Notes: generated from the letters alone by a model not told the origin. Positions 8,648 through 18,382 are shown, numbered from the stretch's first letter. The stretch: 64,000 nucleotides of DNA from Rossellomorea aquimaris (GCF_020171925.1 NZ_JAIVAR010000001.1:434001-498000); one strand, 5' to 3'. Numbers and translations are program-made.

Positions 8648-8850
8648 AGATTGGTTCAGTTATAGCATATCGTACGTACCAACTGTTGCCCGGGTTAAAA
8701 AAGGAATTCGGTGAACGCGTAAGCAAAATAGTTGAAGAAAGTACTTATATGCCTTACAATAATCTCGAATTCATAATATATCCGTTTGAGATATATTGGC
8801 TTACACTTATGGATTTCAACTTTATTCATTCAGAAAGGGAGATTTTTTTT

Positions 8851-9486
8851 ATGACAAAAGTATTGTACATCACTGCTCATCCTCATGATGACACTCAATC
8901 ATTCAGTATGGCAGCCGGCAAGGCTTTCATCGAAACGTATAAAAAGGAAAACCCGACACACGAAGTTATGCCAGTGGATTTATATAAAGAAGATATTCCG
9001 CATATCGATGCAGATGTATTCAGCGGCTGGGGCAAGCTTCAGACTGGTAAAGGGTTCGAGGAACTTTCAGACAGTGAGAAGGCTAAAGTCGGTCGATTAA
9101 CGGAACTTGTCGATCAATTTGTGGATGCAGATAAATATGTATTCGTTACTCCGTTCTGGAACTTTTCATTCCCTCCTGTCATGAAGGCATATATCGATTC
9201 TGTATCAGTAGCAGGTAAAACATTTAAATATACAGAAAATGGTCCGGTTGGATTACTGACTGATAAGAAAGCACTTCACATTCAAGCTCGTGGAGGCGTA
9301 TATTCTGAGGGACCTGCTGCAGCAATGGAAATGGGACATCGCTACCTTGAAGTCATGATGCAATTCTATGGCATTCCATCATTCGAAGGGTTATTCATAG
9401 AAGGGCATGCAGCAATGCCTGATAAAGCACAAGAAATTAAAGAAGATGGTATAAAGAGAGCCCAAGACCTTGCTCATACATTTTAA
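8851..9486 (+). CDS. azoR: FMN-dependent NADH-azoreductase
   Basis: A 211-residue flavodoxin-like enzyme. The opening [19 protein letters not shown] is the FMN phosphate loop of the AzoR family, followed by [19 protein letters not shown] and [15 protein letters not shown]. It reduces azo dyes and quinones with NADH as a homodimer and probably protects against thiol-reactive quinones. The ATG follows AAAGGGAG; the longer TTG frame from 8686 lacks family sequence in its leader. Single transcription unit between two terminators. Confidence 0.92.
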   Translation: MTKVLYITAHPHDDTQSFSMAAGKAFIETYKKENPTHEVMPVDLYKEDIPHIDADVFSGWGKLQTGKGFEELSDSEKAKVGRLTELVDQFVDADKYVFVTPFWNFSFPPVMKAYIDSVSVAGKTFKYTENGPVGLLTDKKALHIQARGGVYSEGPAAAMEMGHRYLEVMMQFYGIPSFEGLFIEGHAAMPDKAQEIKEDGIKRAQDLAHTF

Positions 9487-9492
9487 GTGATG

Positions 9493-9518
9493 GAGTCGGC
9501 GATTGCCGGCTCTTTTTT
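9493..9518 (+). terminator. Terminator after azoR
   Basis: GAGTCGGC-GAT-TGCCGGCTC followed by TTTTTT. Confidence 0.75.
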
Positions 9519-9752
9519 ATATGAATGAACTTAAGGATTTCTTTGTAAGGCTGTTTTGTTATACATTGTTGCTCGTGAACAGTAAGCTAGTAATGGTTGA
9601 TTTTCGCCCGGGTTCTTCCGCTAAATCAACCTCTACTTGCATTTTCAAAGCCACATTATTTACGAAAAAACCTACACAAAAGGAATATTATGTTAATATA
9701 GTGAAGGAACTTTCGGAAGTTTCAATCCATTACATAAAGGGGATCACTATTC

Positions 9753-10412
9753 ATGACTCAACAAGTATGGCAAGAAGTCGATCAATATTTTACTGAAAAG
9801 CTCCACAAAGAAGATGAGGTAATGGAAGGCGTCATGAAAGCCAATGAACGTGCAAATTTGCCCAGCATCGATGTTTCTCCAAATCAAGGGAAGCTTTTGC
9901 ACCTCCTTGTGAAGATGAAAGGAGCGAAGCGCATTCTTGAAATCGGGACACTTGGTGGATACAGCAGTATCTGGATGGCAAGGGCACTTCCCGAAGACGG
10001 GACGCTGACGACGCTTGAATACAGTGGGAAACATGCAGAAGTTGCCAAGGAGAACATGAAGGCTGCCGGTATGGATGATAAAGTCACGGTTCTGACTGGG
10101 GCTGCACTTGATACACTGCCGCAACTGAAGGGTCAAGCATTCGATTTCATCTTCATCGATGCGGATAAAAAGAATAATCCTCACTATATAAAGTGGGCAA
10201 TTGAACTCTCGAGTCCCGGGGCGGTCATCATAACGGACAATGTCGTGCGTGGAGGGAAAGTGACGGACACCTCCATCCATGATGAAGATGTTAGAGGAGT
10301 AAGGGAATTTACGGACATACTATCTAAAGAAGAGCGTATTGACAGTACCGCTGTTCAGACGGTCGGATCGAAAGGATATGATGGATTCATACTGGGTATC
10401 GTAAAGGGTTGA
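9753..10412 (+). CDS. O-methyltransferase (Methyltransf_3 / CCoAOMT-like)
   Basis: A 219-residue SAM-dependent O-methyltransferase. The motifs RILEIGTLGGYSSIWMARAL, TLEYSGKHAEVAKENMKAAG, FDFIFIDADKKNNPHYIKWA and IITDNVVRGGKV match the caffeoyl-CoA OMT-like family, with the Asp/Asn metal ligands in the last two. These enzymes methylate catechol-type hydroxyls with a divalent metal. RBS AAGGGGATC precedes the ATG. It is not obviously in an operon. Confidence 0.88.
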   Translation: MTQQVWQEVDQYFTEKLHKEDEVMEGVMKANERANLPSIDVSPNQGKLLHLLVKMKGAKRILEIGTLGGYSSIWMARALPEDGTLTTLEYSGKHAEVAKENMKAAGMDDKVTVLTGAALDTLPQLKGQAFDFIFIDADKKNNPHYIKWAIELSSPGAVIITDNVVRGGKVTDTSIHDEDVRGVREFTDILSKEERIDSTAVQTVGSKGYDGFILGIVKG

Positions 10413-10534
10413 TTTTCAACTGGCGGTATTGACCGGCCCAGCTATAAGGCAATTCCTGAACAAATCATTTGTCATGTCCTAATATACATGTCACCATAAC
10501 ATCATAGAAAAAAACAACAAAGGAGATGGACAAA

Positions 10535-11179
10535 GTGAAAGTAGCTGTAGTTGGAGCAAACGGACAAATTGGAACTCATTTACTCAAACTTTTAAAGGAT
10601 AGCGGAGAGCATGCCCCAAGAGCCATCGTAAGAAAAGAAGAGCAAGCCAGATCGTTCGAAAGTGAAGGGATAGAATCGGTTTTAGTAGATCTGGAAGGCA
10701 CAGTGGATCACATACGTGAAGGCTTGAAAGGAGTCGACGCAGTCGTATTTACTGCAGGATCCGGTGGTAATACGGGGTCCGATAAGACACTACTGGTCGA
10801 TTTGGATGGTGCCGTCAAAACGATGGAAGCTGCAAAATCGTCTGGTATCGATCGTTTTATCATGGTAAGCGCATTTCAAGCGCATAACAGGCAGAATTGG
10901 AATGAATCATTACTGCCTTATTATGCAGCAAAGCATTATGCAGACAAGGAACTTGAACGAAGCGGGCTGACCTATACGATTATCCGGCCGGGTGGGTTAC
11001 TGAACGATCCAGGAACCGGCCAGGTAGAAGCAGGCGAGAATTTATCAAGGGGATCCATACCCCGTGAAGATGTTGCCTCAACAATCATAGCATCATTAGC
11101 TGAACCACACACATACCACCGTGGCTTTGATCTGATTTCTGGCCATGAAAGGATTACTGATGCAATCAAGAAAATATAA
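10535..11179 (+). CDS. yhfK: YhfK-like NAD(P)-binding reductase (atypical SDR)
   Basis: A 214-residue protein closely matching B. subtilis YhfK in pattern: VKVAVVGANGQIG (nucleotide loop), VVFTAGSGGNTGSDKTLLVDLDGA, MVSAFQAHNRQNWNESLLPYYAAKHYAD and YTIIRPGGLLNDPGTG. The GTG at 10535 is chosen because AGGAG lies 8 bases upstream; the ATG at 10526 overlaps that site. The activity of the family is undefined, but the fold is that of NAD(P)H-dependent reductases. Confidence 0.85.
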   Translation: MKVAVVGANGQIGTHLLKLLKDSGEHAPRAIVRKEEQARSFESEGIESVLVDLEGTVDHIREGLKGVDAVVFTAGSGGNTGSDKTLLVDLDGAVKTMEAAKSSGIDRFIMVSAFQAHNRQNWNESLLPYYAAKHYADKELERSGLTYTIIRPGGLLNDPGTGQVEAGENLSRGSIPREDVASTIIASLAEPHTYHRGFDLISGHERITDAIKKI

Positions 11180-11184
11180 TCTAG

Positions 11185-11223
11185 AAAAGGCGTGATGACC
11201 CGAATGGGGTCATCACGCTTTTT
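11185..11223 (+). terminator. Strong terminator after yhfK-like gene
   Basis: GCGTGATGACCC-GAAT-GGGGTCATCACGC flanked by A-run and T-run. Confidence 0.85.
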
Positions 11224-11383
11224 ACTGTTATCAGCATAATTTCCGTTCTGAGTTCGTAACGATGACTAAACTATGATGCAACTCGTTCAGCCAAACAGAC
11301 TGTTGGCTTTTAACTGTAAAACAAAAGGTAGTAGGATAGAAATGTGTTACCATAGTGATGCAGTAAGTGTTAAGGAGGTACCA

Positions 11384-11551
11384 ATGGAAGCATTATTATT
11401 CATCATCATACTCATCCTTTTTCTAATTGCAATAATCCTGACCAGGATTTTATTTTTGGTAAGTGCAACCTATAAGAGAGTGGCGAGGATCACCGAAAAG
11501 CCCGACAAGGCGAGAGAAGCTTATGAAAAGTACTTATCAGAAAAAACATGA
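11384..11551 (+). CDS. Small single-span membrane protein
   Basis: A 55-residue protein with one hydrophobic helix (residues 3-30, rich in Ile/Leu) and a charged C-terminal tail. ATG 11384 follows AAGGAGG at 5 bases, so the longer frame from 11273 is not needed. No family recognised. Confidence 0.6.
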   Translation: MEALLFIIILILFLIAIILTRILFLVSATYKRVARITEKPDKAREAYEKYLSEKT

Positions 11552-11613
11552 GCGAAAGCCATTCTACAACAGTGAAACTTTTGGGAAGTAGGGGGCATTC
11601 TCTGAGTGAGTCA

Positions 11614-11667
11614 GGATATCAAAAAAAGGTTGGATCATCTAATATGATCCAACCTTTTCTGATATCC
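11614..11667. terminator. Bidirectional terminator
   Basis: Long dyad: GGATATCA and AAAAGGTTGGATCAT arms around CTAA, between convergent genes. Confidence 0.85.
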
Positions 11668-11673
11668 TCCTTT

Positions 11674-12303
11674 TTATCTTTTAATGAACATCTGTGTCCA
11701 ATAATGGCCGTATGAGCCGCCTTTTACATAGCCAACGCCAATTTCAGTGTAAGTTGGAGAAAGGATGTTCTTTCTGTGTCCCTCGCTGTTCATCCAAGCT
11801 TCCACAACCTCTGAAGGTGTTCGTTGACCGGCTGCGATGTTTTCACCTGCAGCCTGATAAGAAATACCGAAGTCCTTCATCATTTGGAACGGTGATCCGT
11901 AAGTAGGGGAAGTATGACTGAAATAGTTCTTATCGATCATATCCTGTGACTTATATTTTGCCACCCTCGATAGCTCCCAGTTTTCTTTCAGCGGGGAGAG
12001 TCCTACTTTGGCACGTTCCGCATTGACTAATCTCACCACTTCATATGTATAGTTTTGAGCGGTTTGATCAACACCTGGAATCGCAATGCTTTGACCAGGA
12101 TAGATAAGATCGGGATTACCCAGCTGTGGATTTGCGGAAATCAGCTCAGATACACCTACCTGATATTTCACCGCAATCTTCCACATCGTATCCCCGGATT
12201 TCACCGTATATGTACCTGCAGCGGATACTTCCGAATCCTTTCCAATACCAGTGACTAAAGTGACAGACAACAACAGAATGAAGATTAATTTTAATGTTTT
12301 CAT
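11674..12303 (-). CDS. Secreted LysM and CAP (SCP/YkwD-like) domain protein
   Basis: A 209-residue exported protein: signal peptide (1-29), one LysM repeat (about 32-76: YTVKSGDTMWKIAVKYQV...IYPGQSIAIP) that binds peptidoglycan, and a CAP domain (about 85-207) with VRLVNAERAKVGLSPL, YFSHTSPTYGSPF, AGENIAAGQRTPSEVVEAWMNSEGHRKNI. The same architecture occurs in spore-coat and wall proteins such as SafA/YkwD relatives. The ATG has no strong ribosome site. Function of bacterial CAP domains is unproven. Confidence 0.88.
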   Translation of the reverse strand: MKTLKLIFILLLSVTLVTGIGKDSEVSAAGTYTVKSGDTMWKIAVKYQVGVSELISANPQLGNPDLIYPGQSIAIPGVDQTAQNYTYEVVRLVNAERAKVGLSPLKENWELSRVAKYKSQDMIDKNYFSHTSPTYGSPFQMMKDFGISYQAAGENIAAGQRTPSEVVEAWMNSEGHRKNILSPTYTEIGVGYVKGGSYGHYWTQMFIKR

Positions 12304-12460
12304 AGTTCTATTGAAATATAATTCAGAAAACGTTTAAACAGGTAGTTGTTGCCATGCAGCACGAATCCACTCATAATAACACTTAGTAATTTTTACTAGG
12401 TTAGGATAGTATGAAAGTATGAGGGGAATTTGATTGAGAATATGTAATAGGAGGGATTAA

Positions 12461-13186
12461 ATGAGGAATGGTAACTACCGGTGCTTGCTTTTCGATCTAG
12501 ATGATACCCTTTTCGACCATACCCGTTGCTTTAAGGAAGCGATCATTAGCATGGTCAACAGTAACGACTGCCTCAATCACCTAGATGAAGAAATGTTTTT
12601 ACATACGTTTATAAAGGTGAATCACACACTTTGGAAGGACTTTCAGGAAAAAAGGCTCACATTTCAAGAATTCACCATCAATAGGCTGTCATTGACTTTG
12701 GATGAATACTCCTTGAACCTTTCGCACGACGAAGTGAAAGTGATCAATGAACGTTATCATGAAAATTACCTGCAGAACATCGTGCCTGATCAACATGTGA
12801 TCCAATTACTCAACCGTTTACATGAAAAATACACATTGGGCATCCTTACGAACGGGACCATACATAATGCATATAAGAAAATTTCCAGACTGGGATTGAG
12901 TAAGTTCTTCAAAGACGACCAACTATTCATCTCAGAAGAAATCGGTCGTAGCAAACCGGACCCCTTCACTTTCCTTCATGTATCAGGAAGACTTGGGATC
13001 TTGCCTGAGAACACTTTATTTGTTGGGGATAATTATTACACTGACATATGCGGCGCCGATGCCGTTGGGATGGATACGTTGTGGGTGAACCCATCATTTT
13101 ATAAGGAGCCGTTGGATCTGACACCTACATTCACTGTTCAAACCATTCTTGAGCTCGAGGAAGTATTGTTACGTGAAAATAGGTAA
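12461..13186 (+). CDS. HAD-superfamily hydrolase (YjjG/YfnB-like)
   Basis: A 241-residue HAD phosphatase. Motif I DLDDTLFDH carries the nucleophile Asp, motif II is ILTNGT, motif III Lys lies in GRSKPDP, motif IV is VGDNYYTDICGA. The cap type and order fit the YjjG/YfnB nucleotidase group, which hydrolyses non-canonical pyrimidine nucleotides or small phosphates. RBS TAGGAGGG precedes the ATG. The downstream nucleotidyltransferase may be co-transcribed (38 bp gap). Confidence 0.85.
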   Translation: MRNGNYRCLLFDLDDTLFDHTRCFKEAIISMVNSNDCLNHLDEEMFLHTFIKVNHTLWKDFQEKRLTFQEFTINRLSLTLDEYSLNLSHDEVKVINERYHENYLQNIVPDQHVIQLLNRLHEKYTLGILTNGTIHNAYKKISRLGLSKFFKDDQLFISEEIGRSKPDPFTFLHVSGRLGILPENTLFVGDNYYTDICGADAVGMDTLWVNPSFYKEPLDLTPTFTVQTILELEEVLLRENR

Positions 13187-13224
13187 ATCCTCGATCCAAC
13201 ATCCATAAGAAAGGGGCTTGTTTC

Positions 13225-13938
13225 ATGAGAACAGAGAGATTACTGCCTGAAGAAGCTGCAAAATTATTTACTGATGAAAACTTTTTGACGAGTTCAATCG
13301 TCTTATTAGGAGGAAGTGTCGTAAGAGGAGAAGCGACGGAGACGTCAGACCTTGATATCGTTGTAGTAGACGATCGTGTTGATCAAGCTTACCGGGAATC
13401 CATCATCGCTCATGATTGGCCGATTGAGGTCTTTGTTCACAACCGAGAAACGATTTATCAATTTTTTGAAAAGGATTGTGAGAGAGCACGCCCTTCCTTG
13501 CCGAGGATGGTGGCTGAAGGAAAAGTCATTAAGGACGATGGTTCAAGTAAATTACTAAAAGAGCATGCCCTCCGATTATTGCTTGATGGTCCCCCTGAGT
13601 GGAATGAAAGTACAATAGGGTTGAAACGATATTTTTTAACCGATTTGCTCGATGACTTTATTGGCAGCGTGCTGCATGCTGAATCGCTTTTCATAGCAGG
13701 AGCACTCGCCACGGCACTGCACGAATTCGTCTTGAGGACAAACCGAATGTGGATTGGTTCATCTAAGTGGATTGTTCGTGCATTGAATGATTTCGATCAA
13801 AACTTCGCTGATGAATTTGTAAACTGCTTTGATTGCTATTACAGAACAGGGGATAAGGAGCCTGTCATCAAGCTGGTGGATCTGGTATTGCAACCATATG
13901 GGGGCCGTCTGTTCCACGGATTTTCTTTAGGGAAGTGA
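13225..13938 (+). CDS. Nucleotidyltransferase-domain protein
   Basis: A 237-residue protein with an N-terminal NT_Pol-beta-like domain: LLGGSVVRGEATETSDLDIVVVDD supplies the GS and DxD catalytic signature, and EVFVHN holds the third acidic position. The C-terminal half is helical, similar in layout to kanamycin-type or MNT/HEPN-like enzymes. No HEPN RxxxxH partner gene is adjacent. Substrate unknown; an aminoglycoside-type transferase is possible but unproven. Confidence 0.75.
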   Translation: MRTERLLPEEAAKLFTDENFLTSSIVLLGGSVVRGEATETSDLDIVVVDDRVDQAYRESIIAHDWPIEVFVHNRETIYQFFEKDCERARPSLPRMVAEGKVIKDDGSSKLLKEHALRLLLDGPPEWNESTIGLKRYFLTDLLDDFIGSVLHAESLFIAGALATALHEFVLRTNRMWIGSSKWIVRALNDFDQNFADEFVNCFDCYYRTGDKEPVIKLVDLVLQPYGGRLFHGFSLGK

Positions 13939-13968
13939 TGAAGAATAACTGAATGTGAGGTGGGGATA

Positions 13969-14034
13969 TTGACTACTCTTTTCGTTGTATTAGGATGTAT
14001 TTTCAGCGTACTGGCAGTAGGTTATTTCGAATGA
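13969..14034 (+). CDS. Possible 21-residue membrane peptide
   Basis: TTG start 9 bases after GAGGTGGGG; 21 residues, almost entirely hydrophobic, ending GYFE. The ribosome site and clean hydrophobicity are the only support. Confidence 0.35.
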   Translation: MTTLFVVLGCIFSVLAVGYFE

Positions 14035-14424
14035 ATTGTTTCAGGATCGATGAGCACTATATTTTGTTATATCAAGCCTCAAGCCGCACCATAATTGGAG
14101 AGCGGTTTTTTTGTCTTTAAACAAACGGGAGTTCGGTGTAATGTGTTTGTAACAAATGTAACATAATTTCCTAAACCTGGCCAATTGCACCCACTCAACA
14201 ACTCTTTATTTTGGCCAGCGTGCACCTTTATTAATGCCGTATATTCTAGTATTAAAGCCCTCACCTTCTTCAAAATAGGGGTATTGGATGCTTTTCTAGG
14301 GCTTAATTTAGGGAGTTAAGTAGGTTTCAATCACTGTTAAATTAACATTTTTGTAAATACGTGGTAACACCATGATGGGTGGTTTGCTGTAAAATTAACC
14401 TATATTCATAAAGGGGGAAAACAA
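14035..14424. other. Intergenic region without a supported gene
   Basis: A 64-residue minus-strand frame here lacks a ribosome site and family features. An imperfect hairpin near 14087-14113 followed by T7 may be a terminator. The 3' end holds the promoter and RBS (AAAGGGGG) of the next gene. Confidence 0.4.
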
Positions 14425-15129
14425 GTGAAAGAGACCATCCATAATGAGGAAGAACTATTCGATATGCTTGATACATATATAAGGGAACCTGAAGAATTTT
14501 GGACGGATTTCTATCGGGATCGGGACAAACAGATTCCTTTCTTTAAGAATATTCCTGATGAACTTTTGGTTTCGATACATAAAGATGGGATCATTACAAA
14601 GGGGAAAGCACTCGAACTCGGATGCGGGCCGGGAAGGAACGCGATTTACCTTGCAGAGAACGGGTGGGAAGTCGATGCGGTGGATATCTCCATGACTTCT
14701 TTACAATGGGGTGAAGAACGTGCCTTGGAAAAAGGCGTGTCGGTTAACTTCATTCATGACAATATATTCAAGATGCATGTTGAAGAAGGTGCATATGATC
14801 TCGTGTTCGATTCAGGGTGTTTTCATCATATCGCTCCCCATAGAAGATTGAGCTATACTCGATTGGTTGACAGGGCTTTGAAGAAAGGAGGACATTTGGC
14901 GCTCACTGCCTTTATGAAAGGCGGGTCCTTTGGTGGCGCTGACATGTCTGATTGGGATGTGTACAGGACTGGTTCGCTCAGAGGCGGAATGGGATATGAT
15001 AAGAAGCAGCTTATGGAGATCTTCTCAAGATTTGAGGCTGTTGACATCAGACTAATGGAGGATTTGGACGAGTCTCAAGGGATGTTCGCTCTGTCCGGTT
15101 TGATAAAAGCCTTTTTCCGTAAAGAATAG
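14425..15129 (+). CDS. Class I SAM-dependent methyltransferase
   Basis: A 234-residue enzyme, GTG start after AAAGGGGG. Motif I is ALELGCGPGRNAIYLAENG, motif II VDAVDISMTSL, and YDLVFDSGCFHHIAPHRR follows. This SGCFHH pattern resembles the Methyltransf_25/TehB-like group that acts on small metabolites, thiols or chalcogens. Placement is solitary, so the substrate is open. Confidence 0.82.
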   Translation: MKETIHNEEELFDMLDTYIREPEEFWTDFYRDRDKQIPFFKNIPDELLVSIHKDGIITKGKALELGCGPGRNAIYLAENGWEVDAVDISMTSLQWGEERALEKGVSVNFIHDNIFKMHVEEGAYDLVFDSGCFHHIAPHRRLSYTRLVDRALKKGGHLALTAFMKGGSFGGADMSDWDVYRTGSLRGGMGYDKKQLMEIFSRFEAVDIRLMEDLDESQGMFALSGLIKAFFRKE

Positions 15130-15134
15130 AGTTC

Positions 15135-15224
15135 AAAAAAAACGTTCAGTCGGGTACCGACCCCAAAAAGTTAGAGTGAAAAAACTAACTTTCGGGGGTG
15201 AGCACCTCGAGGCTGAACGTTTTT
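15135..15224. repeat. Nested palindromic element, possibly a relic of IS ends
   Basis: Outer arms AACGTTCAG/CTGAACGTT enclose imperfect inverted arms CCGACCCCAAAAAGTTAG and CTAACTTTCGGGGGTG around a short A-rich centre, plus minor hairpins. The inner arms look like IS3-family terminal repeats joined with no transposase between. It also works as a bidirectional terminator for the convergent neighbours. Confidence 0.5.
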
Positions 15225-15237
15225 CAATAGTATTCTA

Positions 15238-15624
15238 TTAAGCTATGATACGGAAATCATCATGATCAATCCTATTGATCCCATCATCGAATACAAGGCG
15301 GGTGACGAGTTTATAAGAGATTGATTCACTGCTTGGAGGATAGGAGTCCGCCAATCTGCATGAAAAGCTGATTCTTTTCATTTCATTTGCCTTCATGGTT
15401 GATGAACTCAAAATGGTATTGTGATGAAGGACGGAAGACCGGTCTTCAGTGTGATTATACTGTAATAGTTCCGTCTCGATACGTTTCAGCTTCTGCTCGA
15501 TCCTTCCCCCGATGATTTCATATTCGCCTTGGATCACTTCCCCGGGACGAAAATCTTTTTTGCTTAAGACCAAATCAATTTTTGTAGAGCCGATACCGAA
15601 TCTGCACATCAGTTTACTAAACAT
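15238..15624 (-). CDS. Short Spo0M-like (arrestin-fold) protein, second copy
   Basis: 128 residues, the same length as 226-612, with FGIGSTKIDLVLSKKDFRPGEVIQGEYEI and GGRIEQKLKRIETELLQ. Like its paralogue it has only the first arrestin-like domain of Spo0M. No ribosome site stands out beyond a weak GAGGTTG. It is not linked to an FbpB-like gene. Role unknown; a link to sporulation or envelope stress is only by family. Confidence 0.72.
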   Translation of the reverse strand: MFSKLMCRFGIGSTKIDLVLSKKDFRPGEVIQGEYEIIGGRIEQKLKRIETELLQYNHTEDRSSVLHHNTILSSSTMKANEMKRISFSCRLADSYPPSSESISYKLVTRLVFDDGINRIDHDDFRIIA

Positions 15625-15930
15625 AAAAGCAATTCAACCTCTCAATCATCTTGTTACCAATTCTGCCTGGAGAGCTTTGGTTTCATTAATCAGGATCAAT
15701 ATAAATTCAAACCTTATTGTAAGAGAAACCCGCTTGACTGTCTAGCCCCCTTTGTCGACAAATTTTGCGTGGTGCTAACGGGATCCGCGCCACCATTTTT
15801 TTCGGATAGTTGCCGAATGGAACCTTCTTAATTAACTGATCCTTACAGTAAATTTAGTAAAATACATAAATGGTAAAACAAGGTAGAATCCTGGTGGCTT
15901 TTTAGGTACAATGATGGCAAGGACATAAAG
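15625..15930. other. Intergenic region upstream of the PBP gene
   Basis: About 300 bp, no supported ORF and no clear dyad. It must contain divergent promoters; I cannot place them reliably. Confidence 0.35.
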
Positions 15931-18123
15931 ATGAATCGTACAAGAGGGGTTTTGACATTGAAGGGGAAAAAGGAAAGACAAAAGAAAAAAAATACACTTC
16001 CATTCAGGATGAATATTCTGTTCTTTGCTGTATTTCTACTATTCACGATGCTGATTCTCAGATTGGGAATCGTTCAAATCGTGAACGGAAACAGTTATCT
16101 GAAAGAAGTTCAGCGCACTGAAAATGTAAAAGCGAATAACGGGAGTCCTCCAAGGGGGAAAATCTATGATCGATATCGAAACGTGATTGTTGATAATGTA
16201 CCATTGAATGCCATTACGTACACAAGGACTCAATCGACCAAGCCGGATGAGATGCTGAAGGTCGCCAGGGGATTGGCTGACTTGATCAAAATGGAAACGA
16301 AAAAAGTCACAGACCGGGACCGAAAGGACTTCTGGCTTCTAACGCGTCAGGATGAGGCAGCAAAGTTGGTGTCCAAAGAAGAGATTAAGAAATTGGAAGA
16401 TAACGAGGACTTAACGCGAGACGAAGCTAATAAAAAAATATATCAAATGCAGTTGGACCGGATTACAGAAGATGACATAAACTCCTTCAATGAAGACGAA
16501 CTGGAAGTCCTTGCGATTTTCAGGGAGTTTAATTCAGGCTATGCCCTATCACCGCAAATCGTGAAGAACGAAGGGGTCTCGACTGAAGAAATGGCGAGGG
16601 TCAATGAGCACCTCGACAAGCTGCCTGGTGTCAACGTAACCACGGACTGGGAACGGAGGTATGTCGGTGATGATACCTTGCGTTCGATTCTCGGTAAGGT
16701 CTCATCCTCGAAGGAAGGGATTCCAAGTGAACTGGTAAACTCCTACACTGCCAAAGGCTATGCACTCAATGACAGAGTAGGGACGAGTTACGTGGAATCG
16801 CAATATGAGGATGTGCTGAAGGGGCAGAAGGAAGAAATCGAGTACATCACCAAAAAGGGAAGTGTACTGGATGAGCAACTTGTAAAAGAAGGGCATAGCG
16901 GCAAGGATGTCGTCTTGACAATCGATATGAAACTTCAGAAGGAAGTCGAGAAGATTGTGGAGGAAGAGCTGAGTAAGCAGGCGGCGAAACCCTGGGAATC
17001 TCCCTACCTAGATCGCGCATTTGTCGTGATGATGGATCCCTATACAGGTGAAATCCTGTCGATGGTCGGGAAGAAATACGGGGAAAATGCAGAGGGGAAC
17101 AAAGAGCTGCAGGACTATGCTCTAGGTACATTTACTTCTGCTTATGAGGCTGGGTCCGCTGTAAAAGGCGCGACGGTATTGACTGGTTACATGACAGGCG
17201 CAATTAATGTAGGTGATGTGATGTACGATGCTCCTATGATTATAGGTGAAAATAAAAAAAGTTCCTGGTTTAATGCCACACAAGGAAATAAGTATTTGAC
17301 AGATGTTCAAGCGTTGGAAATCTCCTCAAATGTTTATATGTACAAGACTGCTTTGAAAATCGCCAATGCACCAACTTCGCATAATCAGAAGTATGTTGAT
17401 CTTCACCCGAAAGCGTTTGACAAGATGAGAAATGGATATAGTCAATTTGGGTTAGGGGTAAATACCGGAATCGATCTACCTGGTGAAACCTATGGATTAA
17501 CCGGAACAGGCAATAAGCCTGGCTTACTGTTGGATTTAGCCATCGGACAATATGACCTGTATACCCCGATGCAGCTAGCACAATACGTATCCGCCATTGC
17601 GAATGACGGATATCGAGTGGAACCTCACATTATGAAAGAGATCCGGGAACCAAATCATGAAAAAAATAAAATCGGCCCCATCCTATTTGAAAACAAGCCT
17701 AAGGTTCTGAATAGGATCAATGCCTCCCAAAGGGAAATAAAGCAGGTTCAAACCGGGTTTTACCAGGTGGCACACGGCGCCCATGGAACTGCATCGACAC
17801 AGTTCAGGAACGCCCCTTATAATGCGGCTGCCAAGTCGGGTACGGCTGAAGCATTCTATAATCGTAACAAAACCTATAATACGACCTTGATCGGCTATGC
17901 TCCATTTGATAACCCAGAGGTCGCATATTCCGTGGTGGTACCTTGGTCGCATAACAATAAAGACCCTTATGTGAATAAAAACATCGCCAAGCGGGCAATG
18001 GATAAATACTTCGATTTAAAGAAAGATGCAGAAAAACAGGGTTATTTCGAGACTTCCGTTGATGGAGAAGTGCGCTCCATCAATGGGGAGGATCAACAAA
18101 CAGAAGAAAATTCTGAAGAATAA
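15931..18123 (+). CDS. Class B penicillin-binding protein (PbpA/PbpH-like)
   Basis: A 730-residue membrane-anchored transpeptidase that cross-links lateral-wall peptidoglycan. One N-terminal helix (about 27-48), a PBP dimer domain containing NNGSPPRGKIYDR, and the transpeptidase domain with S409-A-V-K412, S465-S-N467 and K635-S-G-T638. Size and the AGSAVKGATVLTGY context match B. subtilis PbpA/PbpH, the rod-shape pair. RBS AAGGA is 7 bases before the ATG. The acidic C-terminal tail (EDQQTEENSEE) is typical. Confidence 0.92.
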   Translation: MNRTRGVLTLKGKKERQKKKNTLPFRMNILFFAVFLLFTMLILRLGIVQIVNGNSYLKEVQRTENVKANNGSPPRGKIYDRYRNVIVDNVPLNAITYTRTQSTKPDEMLKVARGLADLIKMETKKVTDRDRKDFWLLTRQDEAAKLVSKEEIKKLEDNEDLTRDEANKKIYQMQLDRITEDDINSFNEDELEVLAIFREFNSGYALSPQIVKNEGVSTEEMARVNEHLDKLPGVNVTTDWERRYVGDDTLRSILGKVSSSKEGIPSELVNSYTAKGYALNDRVGTSYVESQYEDVLKGQKEEIEYITKKGSVLDEQLVKEGHSGKDVVLTIDMKLQKEVEKIVEEELSKQAAKPWESPYLDRAFVVMMDPYTGEILSMVGKKYGENAEGNKELQDYALGTFTSAYEAGSAVKGATVLTGYMTGAINVGDVMYDAPMIIGENKKSSWFNATQGNKYLTDVQALEISSNVYMYKTALKIANAPTSHNQKYVDLHPKAFDKMRNGYSQFGLGVNTGIDLPGETYGLTGTGNKPGLLLDLAIGQYDLYTPMQLAQYVSAIANDGYRVEPHIMKEIREPNHEKNKIGPILFENKPKVLNRINASQREIKQVQTGFYQVAHGAHGTASTQFRNAPYNAAAKSGTAEAFYNRNKTYNTTLIGYAPFDNPEVAYSVVVPWSHNNKDPYVNKNIAKRAMDKYFDLKKDAEKQGYFETSVDGEVRSINGEDQQTEENSEE

Positions 18124-18223
18124 AGTGGAAGGGATCATTGATTTCTCGTAAATTTTGAAACTTTACGTCTTTTCGTTCGTATATATGAAATAAGAGTGAG
18201 CTTGATTTAAAGGAGGGATCAAC

Positions 18224-18382
18224 ATGTTGTGGTTTATTTTAATCATGGCCATCCTGGTCGGAGTGGTCAATTCCGTATTAAGAAGGAGAACCTCATCATT
18301 CCAGGACCCGACTGCCAATGAGCGCCAAATACAAGAGGAAGAACGGATTAAGGCGAGCAGCTGGTTCGGTGGTGGACAATAA
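18224..18382 (+). CDS. Small membrane protein, 52 residues
   Basis: ATG follows AAGGAGGG. One N-terminal helix (MLWFILIMAILVGVVNSVL), then a polar segment QDPTANERQIQEEERIKASSWFGGG. It lies in the gap after the PBP gene. No family recognised, but the RBS, composition and following terminator support a real gene. Confidence 0.6.
   Translation: MLWFILIMAILVGVVNSVLRRRTSSFQDPTANERQIQEEERIKASSWFGGGQ

Noticed and set aside
9503-9796. 97-aa ORF between azoR and the O-methyltransferase
   Set aside because: Starts in the azoR terminator, overlaps the next gene and shows no recognisable features.
14079-14273. 64-aa minus-strand ORF
   Set aside because: No RBS or family features; overlaps a probable terminator.
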